NCBI GenBank assembly: GCA_902386085.1
Contig: CABMIA010000010.1
Location: 1-12,760, forward strand
DNA length: 12,760 nucleotides
Source of the DNA: an uncultured archaeon
GTDB lineage: Archaea > Halobacteriota > Methanosarcinia > Methanosarcinales > Methanoperedenaceae
Direction: 5' to 3'
The notes under the pieces are model-generated. The model searched no databases, was not told the origin of the DNA, and saw only the letters and a program-made list of their open reading frames with translations. The first letter of the stretch is position 1. Every line of letters begins with the position of its first letter. A program made the position numbers and the translations under genes. Shown here in pieces: positions 1 to 6,864 of this stretch.

Positions 1-833
1 ATTATGCTGGGGGCATTCTCCTCAGCCTGCTTGAAGATCTCACGCAACCTCTCCTCTGATTCGCCATAAAACTTGCTCATTATCTCTGGGCCGCTAAGCG
101 TATGGAAATTTGCATTCGTCTCCGAGGCAAGGGCTTTTGCAAGGAGGGTTTTGCCCGTTCCGGGCGGACCGTGGAGCAACACGCCTTTCGGGGCTTCAAC
201 GCCCAGGCGCTCGAATATCTCAGGATGGCGAAGCGGAAGTTCTATCATCTCTCTCACTTTCCTGACTTCGTCCCCGAGACCGCCAATATCCTCATACGAA
301 ACCCTCGGGATGGTAGGAAGCTCTTTTGCCGGCTTCTCGCTTATCTCTATAGCCGTGCCGTCGCTGATTATGACCGAATCCATGACGGGTTTTATCGAGA
401 TCACCACGAGGTCCACGCGCCTTCCCATAATATTAAGTTCAACGGCATCTCCCCTTGTGATGACCCGTCCTTCCAGGTTGTGGGAAAGGTATGCCTCACC
501 TCCCTGGATCTTCAGGGGCTGCGTGGGTGCGAACAGGACTTTTTCGGCCGGGCCTGTCTGGATCTTCCGTATCTGTACCCGGTCATCGATACTGACGCCG
601 GCATTTCGCCTTACAGTGCCGTCAATACGCATCAATCCCGAGCCGCTGTCCTCAGGATAACCCGGCCATACCAGCGCTGCTGTCCTTTTCGTTCCTTCGA
701 CGCCTATGACATCGCCTGTTTGCAGACCGAGTTCGTAGGTAACTTCAGGGTCGATGCGTGCAATTCCCCTGCCCGCATCATAGGATTTTGCTTCAGCGAC
801 TTTTAAAGCCACGGTTTTATCTTTTTTATCCAT
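1..833 (-). CDS. Cdc48/VAT-type AAA+ ATPase, N-terminal part (cut by window edge)
   Basis: This is the N-terminal 277 codons of an AAA+ unfoldase of the Cdc48/p97/VAT family, which unfolds proteins with ATP in the cytoplasm, probably feeding the proteasome. Reading the minus strand from ATG at 833 gives a double-psi-barrel-like N domain (about residues 5-90), a second N subdomain (about 95-165), and the start of the D1 ATPase. D1 carries 'YEDIGGL' at 180-186, the Walker A 'GPPGTGKT' at 222-229 and an aromatic pore-loop 'KFYGESE' at 254-260. The frame stays open to base 1 and stops just before the expected Walker B, so D1's end and all of D2 lie outside. No strong SD is seen. It is third in an operon after the regulator and Hsp20, 54 bases behind hsp20. 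The same three genes form the HSR1 heat-shock operon in Archaeoglobus, so heat induction is expected. Confidence 0.95.
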   Translation of the reverse strand, partial: MDKKDKTVALKVAEAKSYDAGRGIARIDPEVTYELGLQTGDVIGVEGTKRTAALVWPGYPEDSGSGLMRIDGTVRRNAGVSIDDRVQIRKIQTGPAEKVLFAPTQPLKIQGGEAYLSHNLEGRVITRGDAVELNIMGRRVDLVVISIKPVMDSVIISDGTAIEISEKPAKELPTIPRVSYEDIGGLGDEVRKVREMIELPLRHPEIFERLGVEAPKGVLLHGPPGTGKTLLAKALASETNANFHTLSGPEIMSKFYGESEERLREIFKQAEENAPSI

Positions 834-887
834 ATATTTACTCTTATGCTCTATTAATTAATCTATTTATTCGATTTATTTATTGAT

Positions 888-1394
888 CTATTCGATTTTT
901 ACTTTCATTCCTTTAGGCTTGTCGGGTTCTTTGAGCTTGAGCGTCACTTCCAGCACGCCGTTGTTGTACTTTGCTTTTGAAGTACCTGGATCGACCGGGG
1001 CCGGGGTTTTGATATTTTTGTAATATTTCCGCTCGCCGCTTTCGGCTTTGATGAAGACCTCATCCTCTGTCGCACTGACTTCGATCTCCTCTTTCCCTAT
1101 CCCCGGCATATCTGCCGTGATAATGAATTCGCCATTCTTTTCATCGATCATGGAACTTGTGAAGGGCTCCCTGATATTGTTCTCAGGTTGAACAGCCTGT
1201 CCCATCGGCCTTACATTACCGAAGTGCTCCACATGCGCAACGCCGTCAGGTCCGACCTGCATGCTGAATCCGTAGACCGCAGGTTTGTCCCCGAGATCTT
1301 TCATCATGCTGTTCATCGTTTCATTCATTTCCTCGATTTCCGCTTCAAATTGGTCAAAAAACCCCTTTTCGGTTTTTCTCCAGTTTCTGAACAT
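888..1394 (-). CDS. Small heat shock protein, Hsp20/alpha-crystallin family
   Basis: A 168-residue ATP-independent holdase that would bind unfolding proteins in the cytoplasm. The N-terminal arm (1-80) is Met/Glu-rich and includes a 'MNETMNSMMKDLG' stretch. The alpha-crystallin domain fills about 82-168, beginning with 'GEFIITADMPGIGKEEIEV' and containing the family 'YNNGVLEVTLKL' strand. The protein ends 'MKVKIE', close to the C-terminal I-x-I/V anchor used in oligomer assembly. The start is set by GGAGGT at 1405-1410, ten bases upstream of the ATG. The gene follows the HSR1-like regulator by 31 bases and precedes Cdc48, so holdase and unfoldase would be made together under heat stress. It ends with TAG, one of several TAG stops here. 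Confidence 0.95.
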   Translation of the reverse strand: MFRNWRKTEKGFFDQFEAEIEEMNETMNSMMKDLGDKPAVYGFSMQVGPDGVAHVEHFGNVRPMGQAVQPENNIREPFTSSMIDEKNGEFIITADMPGIGKEEIEVSATEDEVFIKAESGERKYYKNIKTPAPVDPGTSKAKYNNGVLEVTLKLKEPDKPKGMKVKIE

Positions 1395-1425
1395 GTTTTT
1401 TCTAACCTCCGAATATATATTTTCT

Positions 1426-2055
1426 TTATCCTATGCTATAGTTGTTTCTGTCTGTTCTGTCCGATTTTATCATTTCTTTTGTTTCCATTCTTGAAAGATA
1501 ATCCTCAAGCACATATTCCGGTATCTCAAGCTGCATGGAAAGCGCACGCTTGCTCATCGGGCTTTTAAGCAGGGCATAGAGTATCTCAGCCTCAACAGAG
1601 TCTTCTGTGATCTCCTCGATGGCATCCATGCTCTGTCCCATCGCTTCAGCAATGCCTGACTGGACTTCCTGGTACTCGCGCATTATCTCCTGCCGCCGCT
1701 GCATCAGTTCCTGTATATCGCTATACAGGGACTTCAGGTCTGCAATCGCATGGGCTGACTTCTCATGCTTTGAGACAGCTATGGTCGTGGTCTTGATTTC
1801 AAAGGAGTACGGCGACACAAATATCTCCATCCGCAGGTTGTCCGTGATATGGAAATATTTGCGCCGCTGTTCATCCACGCTGGCTTCGATCAGACCTGCC
1901 CTCTCAAGGAGCAGAAGATGCCCGAGTATGGCTTTAGCCCCGACGTCCAGTCTCTCTGCTATCTCGCTCATATAGCAGGGCCGGCTTGCCAGGAGCTGCA
2001 GGATTTTCCTGCGATTGCCGTTTCCGAGTATGTCCAGGAGTTGTGCTGATTCCAT
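1426..2055 (-). CDS. HSR1-like heat-shock transcription regulator (ArsR-type winged helix)
   Basis: A 209-residue DNA-binding regulator. Residues about 6-72 form an ArsR-type winged helix: 'LLDILGNGNRRKILQLLA' is helix 1-2, 'MSEIAERLDVGAKAILGHL' the recognition region, and 'EASVDEQRRKYFHI' the wing. A charged, probably coiled-coil segment follows (about 95-135, with 'QELMQRRQEIMREYQEV'), then a possible second winged-helix-like domain (about 152-209). It heads the operon regulator-hsp20-cdc48, and its promoter carries a palindrome matching the operator described for HSR1 of Archaeoglobus fulgidus (CTAAC-N5-GTTAG). From that I infer an autoregulating heat-shock repressor. The SD is AGGTGA at 2065-2070 and overlaps a repeated operator half-site. 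A general ArsR regulator is the fallback reading. Confidence 0.9.
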   Translation of the reverse strand: MESAQLLDILGNGNRRKILQLLASRPCYMSEIAERLDVGAKAILGHLLLLERAGLIEASVDEQRRKYFHITDNLRMEIFVSPYSFEIKTTTIAVSKHEKSAHAIADLKSLYSDIQELMQRRQEIMREYQEVQSGIAEAMGQSMDAIEEITEDSVEAEILYALLKSPMSKRALSMQLEIPEYVLEDYLSRMETKEMIKSDRTDRNNYSIG

Positions 2056-2064
2056 GTTTATGCT

Positions 2065-2080
2065 TCACCTTAAGTTAGTG
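2065..2080 (-). promoter_or_regulatory. SD of the regulator gene overlapping an operator half-site repeat
   Basis: CCTTAAGTTAGTG at 2068-2080 repeats exactly the right half of the main palindrome (2096-2108), 28 bases away. Its lower end overlaps the minus-strand SD AGGTGA (2065-2070). A second regulator dimer here would lie over the early transcribed region, so this may be an auxiliary operator; only one half matches well. Confidence 0.45.
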
Positions 2081-2090
2081 TCTTGAGGTT

Positions 2091-2107
2091 ACTAACCTTA
2101 AGTTAGT
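2091..2107. promoter_or_regulatory. HSR1-type operator palindrome ACTAAC-N5-GTTAGT
   Basis: A perfect 6-bp inverted repeat with a 5-bp spacer. It lies between the minus-strand TATA box (2116-2123) and the start codon of the regulator, about where transcription should begin. The core CTAAC-N5-GTTAG is the motif I know for the A. fulgidus heat-shock regulator HSR1, which binds its own promoter. Position and gene content agree, so repression by blocking initiation is the simplest reading. Confidence 0.8.
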
Positions 2108-2115
2108 GATGATGG

Positions 2116-2123
2116 TATATATA
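2116..2123 (-). promoter_or_regulatory. TATA box of the heat-shock operon
   Basis: TATATATA, symmetric and so readable on either strand. Spacing supports use on the minus strand: a start about 25 bases downstream falls near 2093-2095, inside the palindrome, leaving a leader of about 40 bases with an SD. Confidence 0.6.
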
Positions 2124-2180
2124 GGTTACTGGGAGGCTTCAAGAATTCTGAACCGGCAAAAGATTTTTTGAAACATATGG

Positions 2181-2198
2181 ACAAATGTTATAATTTGT
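2181..2198. repeat. Inverted repeat ACAAAT-N6-ATTTGT upstream of the slipin gene
   Basis: A perfect 6-bp inverted repeat with a 6-bp spacer, flanked by two copies of CATATG (2174-2179 and 2205-2210). It sits about 75 bases upstream of the slipin TATA box, so it could be an activator or repressor site. Chance symmetry in AT-rich DNA cannot be excluded. Confidence 0.35.
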
Positions 2199-2271
2199 GC
2201 GTCGCATATGTGGTTATGTGGAAAACCCCCGCTGAAGAAGCAGGCATATTCTTGAAATTGGAGAGAAAGTC

Positions 2272-2279
2272 TTTATATA
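2272..2279 (+). promoter_or_regulatory. TATA box of the slipin-nfeD operon
   Basis: TTTATATA preceded by the purine-rich GAGAAAG, which resembles a BRE. The expected start is near 2300. The AGGTG at 2300-2304, seven bases before the ATG at 2312, would then lie at the very 5' end of the message. Confidence 0.6.
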
Positions 2280-2311
2280 ACATCATCGTATAAAAAATCA
2301 GGTGCGGATAT

Positions 2312-3091
2312 ATGGTAGATATAATTCCAGCAGTTGTTGTCTTGGTATTGGTATTAATAATACTTGCACAGTCCATCAAAGTGGTTCGTGAATACGAGCG
2401 CGTTGTAATATTCAGGATGGGGCGGTTATTTGGGGCAAAAGGGCCGGGAATATTCCTGATTATCCCTATCCTGGACAGCCCGGTAAAGGTCGACCTGAGG
2501 ATAATTACAATCGATGTGCCCAAGCAGACCATAATCACCCGGGATAACGTGAGCGTGGACGTGGATGCCGTCATTTATTATCGTGTCGTCGAGCCCACGA
2601 ATGCAATAACAAAAGTCGAGAATTACAGGATAGCCACAAGCATGCTTGGCCAGACAACTCTGAGAGACATCCTGGGGCAGATCGAACTGGATGACCTGCT
2701 CTCAAAGCGGGAAGAACTTAATAAAAAACTCCAGGAGGTACTGGATATAGCAACAGAACCATGGGGTATAAAGATAACAGCAGTCACGATACGCGATGTT
2801 GCCCTGCCCGAGTCGATGATGCGGGCTATAGCAAAACAGGCAGAGGCTGAAAGGGAGCGGCGGTCGAGAATAATCCTTGCGGACGGGGAATTCCAGGCAA
2901 GCCAGAAGATGATGGAAGCTGCCGAACTTTACCAGAAAGTGCCGATCGCAATGAAGCTCAGGGAACTCCAGACGCTTGCCGAGATTGCAAGGGAAAAGAA
3001 TATGATCGTAGTCACAACTGGCGCACCGGGAAGCGATGCAGGTACCATTGCCGGCTTGACAAAGGCTTTCACCAAAACTGAAGCGAAGTGA
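2312..3091 (+). CDS. Slipin (stomatin/prohibitin-like SPFH membrane protein)
   Basis: A 259-residue SPFH-family protein that scaffolds membrane microdomains and partners with NfeD proteases. It has one N-terminal hydrophobic segment (about 5-21, rich in V/L/I) and then the slipin hallmark 'VREYERVVIFRMGRLFG'. The SPFH domain follows, with 'GPGIFLIIPILD', and then a charged helical region with 'QAEAERERRSRIILADGEFQAS' split over about 185-207, typical of stomatins. Length is normal for archaeal slipins (PH1511-like). SD AGGTG is at 2300-2304. The next gene, nfeD, begins four bases after the stop, so the two are co-transcribed. In Pyrococcus the NfeD protease PH1510 cleaves the C-terminal region of its slipin partner PH1511; the same substrate relation is inferred here. 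Confidence 0.95.
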   Translation: MVDIIPAVVVLVLVLIILAQSIKVVREYERVVIFRMGRLFGAKGPGIFLIIPILDSPVKVDLRIITIDVPKQTIITRDNVSVDVDAVIYYRVVEPTNAITKVENYRIATSMLGQTTLRDILGQIELDDLLSKREELNKKLQEVLDIATEPWGIKITAVTIRDVALPESMMRAIAKQAEAERERRSRIILADGEFQASQKMMEAAELYQKVPIAMKLRELQTLAEIAREKNMIVVTTGAPGSDAGTIAGLTKAFTKTEAK

Positions 3092-3095
3092 AGTA

Positions 3096-4373
3096 ATGAG
3101 ATTTGTGCCTTCATTTGTTTTTTTACTTATTGCCTTGGCCTCAGTACATGTTGTAAATGCGCAGGTGCTTGTAGTTGAACTGAAGGACACAATAACTTCT
3201 GCCAGTGCCGATATTGTAAGTGAGGCGCTTGAAAGTGCCCGGCTTGGAAACGCACAGGCGCTGGTGATCACCCTGAACACTCCAGGTGGCGGGCTTGATG
3301 ATACAAGAAAAATCCTTGAGCATATCGATGCTTCGCCTGTGCCGGTGATAGGATACGTGTACCCGAAGGGCGCCACTGCATGGTCGGCAGGGACGCTCAT
3401 TCTTCTTGGCTCTGATGTAGCTGCCATGGCCCCGAATACGATCATAGGTTCGGCACAGCCGGTTCAAATAACTTCTGAAGGTTTAAAACCGATCACGGAA
3501 GAAAAGATCGTGAATGCAGTGGTTGCACTTGCGCAGGAAAAGGCAAAGCAGCACGGAAGGAATGTGACAGCGGCAGGTGATTTTGTTACTGAAAACCTGA
3601 ATCTGGACGCCGAGCAGGCAAAAGATGTAAATGTGACAGAAGTTGTTTCGCCGAGCATCGAGGATTTACTGACAAAAGTGGATGGAATGAAGGTAAAAGG
3701 AAGGGTACTTAAGACCGCCGGGGAACCTTTTAGCTATTATTCGCCATCGGCTCGCCTTTTGATCCTGAACGTACTCTCAAATCCGATCCTGGCAGCCCTG
3801 CTATTGCTGATTGGCATATACTCGCTCGTGTTCGGGCTTACAAGTCCTGGCTTCGGAGCCGAGATATTCGGGGTTATTTCAATAAGCCTCGGGCTTATAG
3901 GACTGGGTTTCTCTGTGAATATTGCAGCTATTTTCCTGATCGCGGTTGGAATGGCGCTGTTATTGTTCGAACTGCACATATCCACCTTCGGCCTGATCGG
4001 TGTTGCAGGAATAGTATGTGTCGTTCTCGGCAGCATACTGCTTGTACCCATGGGCTATCCCGGAATGTATTCCATCCAATTCCAGACGACCATGCTTATC
4101 AGTCTTCTTGCGCCTGCTATTGTTTTCGGGGTATTTCTTGCCTTTGCCGTTTATAAGATGATGCTGATAAGAATGAAAAAGCCTGTGATAGGCGAGGATA
4201 TAGTCGGGGATATTGCTGAGACGATCGATGATTTATCTCCGGGGAAAACAGGCTATGCCAGGTATCATGGGGAATACTGGATGGCAAAGTCTGAGGAGCA
4301 TATCGAGGCTAAGAAAAAGGTGGTTATTATTGGGAAGGATGGGCCGGTGCTGATCGTGAGGGAATCGAAGTAG
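3096..4373 (+). CDS. NfeD-family membrane-bound serine protease (PH1510-like)
   Basis: A 425-residue ClpP-class membrane protease. Residues 1-22 form a signal peptide ending 'VNA'. The extracytoplasmic ClpP-like domain (about 23-215) has 'TLNTPGGG' at 59-66 (oxyanion region), the nucleophile Ser97 in 'WSAGT', and Lys137 in 'EEKIVN'. These fit the Ser97/Lys138 dyad of Pyrococcus PH1510. At least four hydrophobic segments (about 220-350) follow, then a soluble OB-fold-like NfeD domain (about 370-425) with 'GKTGYARYHGEYW'. The full set of catalytic residues suggests an active enzyme. It is coupled to the slipin gene upstream; the order slipin then nfeD is the reverse of the more usual nfeD-slipin pair. 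It converges on NMD3 with 52 bases between and no clear terminator. Confidence 0.93.
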   Translation: MRFVPSFVFLLIALASVHVVNAQVLVVELKDTITSASADIVSEALESARLGNAQALVITLNTPGGGLDDTRKILEHIDASPVPVIGYVYPKGATAWSAGTLILLGSDVAAMAPNTIIGSAQPVQITSEGLKPITEEKIVNAVVALAQEKAKQHGRNVTAAGDFVTENLNLDAEQAKDVNVTEVVSPSIEDLLTKVDGMKVKGRVLKTAGEPFSYYSPSARLLILNVLSNPILAALLLLIGIYSLVFGLTSPGFGAEIFGVISISLGLIGLGFSVNIAAIFLIAVGMALLLFELHISTFGLIGVAGIVCVVLGSILLVPMGYPGMYSIQFQTTMLISLLAPAIVFGVFLAFAVYKMMLIRMKKPVIGEDIVGDIAETIDDLSPGKTGYARYHGEYWMAKSEEHIEAKKKVVIIGKDGPVLIVRESK

Positions 4374-4425
4374 GACCAGAAACCTGGAGTTCTGATAATA
4401 ACTGCATTATCGTAATCCTGGGCTT

Positions 4426-5466
4426 TCACGGCAGAACATAAAGCCCTTTATCGGTCTTTATTATCTTTATCTCATCCCCGGGCTCAGCGCTCAGGAATTC
4501 CGGCCTTTTGAGAGTGACCGTATCATACGTCTCGGGATCCAATACCTGGATGGTTCTTCCCTCATCCGCCACAAGTACAGCCTGGACAGCATCATCACGC
4601 CGCCCTAATTTTTTCACATCCATCAGGTTCTCAAAGTTCTCCATGAACCTTCTTCCGGTCTCGATATCGATACCGCTTACATGCTTTCCGCAGCTTTGCA
4701 CCTCGATAACCTTACCGTCCGCGTTTATTATGTCCCCGCGCACGAATTCAGGAAGGCGCAGGGCAAAAGTGATCCTGTAAAGGTCTTCCCCGTTTTTCTG
4801 TCCCACAAGTTTTGGCGATTCCGTGAACCTGCCGCCAAAAGCATCGATTATAGCCCTGCAAATCTGTTTGCCAAGCTTCATCAGGCCCACATATAGATCG
4901 ACACCCTCATCAAGTTCCACGGTTTTCGCGATAAACGCAAGCCTGTCCCCTTTTTCCTGGGCACGCGACGCCACATCCCCCGCTATGTCCAGGCATTTTT
5001 TGATCTCATCTGCTGTCGGGATCCTCCTGTCGGCCCTGATCTGCACTATTCCCTCAAAATAACCTCCCGAAACCCTGCTGCAGGTCTCACACGTTTCCCA
5101 GTTGATCCTGACCTGGGCATCCTGTGCAGCATTTATCTGTGCCCCGCTGATTTTTGCCTTCGCCTCCATATGCACCTGATATCTTGAATGGTCAAGCTGC
5201 TTAGGGGATAATTCCAGTTCTATATCCTGTGCTTCTTTATTCAACTTCAGGTTATCCTTTACGCAATGGACGATAGCTTCGTTTTCATCCCCCTCCTGCA
5301 GCCATTTCCCTTTCTTAAAAAAAGATCCGCATCCCGGGCATATCCGTGCATAAACAACCCGGGGGCATTCGATCAGCTTTTTATTTCCAATAAAGCACTG
5401 TTCACATACGTTATCATAAAAAATCCCGGTCTCATTGCCGCATTTCGGGCAGAATAACTTACTCAT
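4426..5466 (-). CDS. nmd3: NMD3 family protein (large ribosomal subunit biogenesis)
   Basis: A 346-residue archaeal NMD3. In eukaryotes NMD3 is the 60S export adaptor; archaea lack a nucleus, so the role is probably in late 50S maturation or subunit quality control. The N-terminal zinc region shows C6/C9 ('CPKC'), C21/C24 ('CEQC'), C34, C43/C46 ('CPGC') and C126/C129 in 'ETCETCSRVSGGYFEGIVQIR' (124-144), the signature stretch of the family. The C-terminal half (about 215-346) has OB/SH3-like beta-rich segments including 'GKVIEVQSCGKHVSGID'. Its ATG lies inside the last codons of the upstream epimerase gene (8-base overlap), so translation is probably coupled; GGAG sits about 11 bases before the start. 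Pairing with an epimerase has no clear functional meaning. Confidence 0.92.
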   Translation of the reverse strand: MSKLFCPKCGNETGIFYDNVCEQCFIGNKKLIECPRVVYARICPGCGSFFKKGKWLQEGDENEAIVHCVKDNLKLNKEAQDIELELSPKQLDHSRYQVHMEAKAKISGAQINAAQDAQVRINWETCETCSRVSGGYFEGIVQIRADRRIPTADEIKKCLDIAGDVASRAQEKGDRLAFIAKTVELDEGVDLYVGLMKLGKQICRAIIDAFGGRFTESPKLVGQKNGEDLYRITFALRLPEFVRGDIINADGKVIEVQSCGKHVSGIDIETGRRFMENFENLMDVKKLGRRDDAVQAVLVADEGRTIQVLDPETYDTVTLKRPEFLSAEPGDEIKIIKTDKGLYVLP

Positions 5467-6403
5467 TCCTTAATAGGCTCCGGGCTGCTTCAACGATACT
5501 TTCCCTGGAATTATGAACAGGCTCCCAGCCAAGCTTCCGTATCTTATCAATGGAGAGCATCATCCTGGGAACGTCCCCTTTCCACCCGCGTTTTCCTCCG
5601 GTGTATCGGAATTTAACATTTTTTAAGCCCATCTCATCAACTACGATTTCACCTATTTCTGTCGCATTTATTGTATCTTTTGAGCCGATGTTGAAAATAT
5701 TTACAATATCTCGGCTCCTCTCCAATGAAAATAACATCGCTTCCACACAGTCAGAAACATGAAGGAAGGATTTCCGCTGCTCCCCATCTCCCAGGATCTC
5801 AAGGGTCTCAGGATCTTTTTTCAGTTTATTTATGAAATCCACTATTATCCCGTGAGTACCGTGAGGACCCACAATATTCGCGAACCTGAAGATCCAGGAT
5901 TTCATATCAAAGCTTCCGCAATATGAAGTTATGAGTGCCTCGCATGCCAGTTTTGAAGCGCCATAAAGGGAAATGGGGATTAACGGGCCGTAATTTTCCG
6001 CCGTCGGGATGATCGATGCCTCGCCGTAAACTGTGGAGGTAGATGTGAAAACGATATTTTTTTGCCCGTTAATACGCATGGCTTCAAGCACATTGTATGT
6101 GGCAATGATGTTCTGCTCGAGATGGATCTTTGTGTTTTCAGCACCAAGACGGACATCCGGGTTGGCTGCGAGATGAAATATTATCTCAGCGCCGTTGATG
6201 GCTTTTTTAAGCTTTTCAAACTCCAGGAGATCGGTTTCTATAAGTTTAAACTTTTTATCGGAGGTATGTGATTCGAGAAATTCCATTTTTCCGGAACTTA
6301 GATTATCAATAACGGTAACTTCATTCCCTTCCGAGAGCAGGGCGTCAACTAAATTACTTCCTATAAAACCTGCTCCTCCGGTTACTACAATTCTGCGTTT
6401 CAT
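5459..6403 (-). CDS. NAD-dependent nucleotide-sugar epimerase/dehydratase (GalE-like extended SDR)
   Basis: A 314-residue extended short-chain dehydrogenase/reductase. The Rossmann NAD site '[11 protein letters not shown]' is at 8-18, the acidic residue that selects NAD is D33 in 'VIDNLSSG', 'HLAANPDVR' is at 77-85, the catalytic Thr/Ser lies in 'TSTSTVYG' (120-127), and the catalytic pair is Y147/K151 in 'YGASK'. The substrate-side motif '[15 protein letters not shown]' is typical of UDP-glucose 4-epimerase-like enzymes. The likely job is interconverting UDP-sugars for glycans of the S-layer, lipids or glycoproteins. Exact substrate cannot be read from sequence; 'GalE' would be an over-call. 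No SD precedes the ATG and a TATA box lies about 30 bases upstream, so the message is probably leaderless. Its end overlaps NMD3. Confidence 0.92.
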   Translation of the reverse strand: MKRRIVVTGGAGFIGSNLVDALLSEGNEVTVIDNLSSGKMEFLESHTSDKKFKLIETDLLEFEKLKKAINGAEIIFHLAANPDVRLGAENTKIHLEQNIIATYNVLEAMRINGQKNIVFTSTSTVYGEASIIPTAENYGPLIPISLYGASKLACEALITSYCGSFDMKSWIFRFANIVGPHGTHGIIVDFINKLKKDPETLEILGDGEQRKSFLHVSDCVEAMLFSLERSRDIVNIFNIGSKDTINATEIGEIVVDEMGLKNVKFRYTGGKRGWKGDVPRMMLSIDKIRKLGWEPVHNSRESIVEAARSLLRNE

Positions 6404-6430
6404 AAATATTTTAAATTAAAAATAATTAGT

Positions 6431-6439
6431 TATATAAAT
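6431..6439 (-). promoter_or_regulatory. TATA box of the epimerase-nmd3 operon
   Basis: On the minus strand this reads ATTTATATA. A start about 26 bases downstream falls at about 6409, only a few bases before the ATG at 6403. That matches the missing SD and suggests leaderless initiation. Confidence 0.55.
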
Positions 6440-6511
6440 ATTGCTTTGCCTGACAATTCAAGTGTAAGAAGGAGCCCGGAATAATAAAGATTGTGGAAAA
6501 ATGAGAGGAAA

Positions 6512-6694
6512 TTATTTCTTTCCCCGAACCCGGGATATGATCCTTTTATCAGGCACCTTATATGCCCATCTGCTGAAGCTGTTTATATATAATATTTCCC
6601 CTTTGCTTTTCTTTTCAATAAACTGTATGTTCCCTTTCTGTATTTCACCGGATTCGAGTTTGAATTTTACGATATCTCCTATAGCGTACTTCAT
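6512..6694 (-). CDS. Small basic protein, possible SH3-like beta barrel (unknown function)
   Basis: A 60-residue protein I do not recognise. It starts 'MKYAIGDIVKFKLESGEIQ', and its alternating hydrophobic/charged pattern with a 'GDIVKFK...GEIQKGNIQFIEKK' layout resembles small SH3/KOW-like barrels. It is rich in Lys/Arg and ends 'RVRGKK', so RNA or DNA binding is possible. The gene is supported by a textbook SD, AGGAGGT at 6701-6707, six bases before the ATG, better than those of most of its neighbours. It ends 108 bases before the epimerase start on the same strand but has its own upstream region. Function is unassigned. Confidence 0.7.
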   Translation of the reverse strand: MKYAIGDIVKFKLESGEIQKGNIQFIEKKSKGEILYINSFSRWAYKVPDKRIISRVRGKK

Positions 6695-6787
6695 ACATTT
6701 ACCTCCTGGTCTTTCTTATAATAGTATTGGTTGTTTCGTTTTCCCCATCATTACTATTATTACCATAATGATAATTACTACTACTTC

Positions 6788-6796
6788 TTATAAATA
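6788..6796 (+). promoter_or_regulatory. Probable TATA box of mmp10
   Basis: TTATAAATA lies 69 bases upstream of the preferred ATG (6865). It would start transcription near 6818, almost exactly at the alternative TTG (6817). The 90 bases upstream, shared with the divergent small gene, are AT-rich with runs of ATT/ACT triplets and no other recognisable site. Confidence 0.4.
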
Positions 6797-6864
6797 GATT
6801 ACCGTTATCAAAACGATTGCATCCTCCAATAGATTTATTAGAATCCCTTGCCTTTCATACATGC

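Noticed and set aside
73..806. Two long plus-strand ORFs (195 and 234 codons) at the left end
   Set aside because: They lie opposite the Cdc48 gene, whose minus-strand frame has the full N domain and Walker A motif; the plus-strand products resemble nothing and have no SD.
834..887. Repeated CTATT/CGATT pieces between hsp20 and cdc48
   Set aside because: Low-complexity AT-rich spacer without consistent unit or symmetry.
1413..1425. AT-rich ATATATATT before hsp20 as an independent promoter
   Set aside because: Transcription from it would begin at about the start codon and leave out the good SD at 1405-1410; cotranscription from the regulator promoter fits better.
2702..3445. Long minus-strand ORF across slipin and nfeD
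   Set aside because: It lies antisense to two clearly recognised genes and its product has no domain pattern.
6745..6785. ATT/ACT triplet run as a repeat array or CRISPR remnant
   Set aside because: Units are irregular and very short, with no spacer structure; simple AT-rich promoter DNA explains it.
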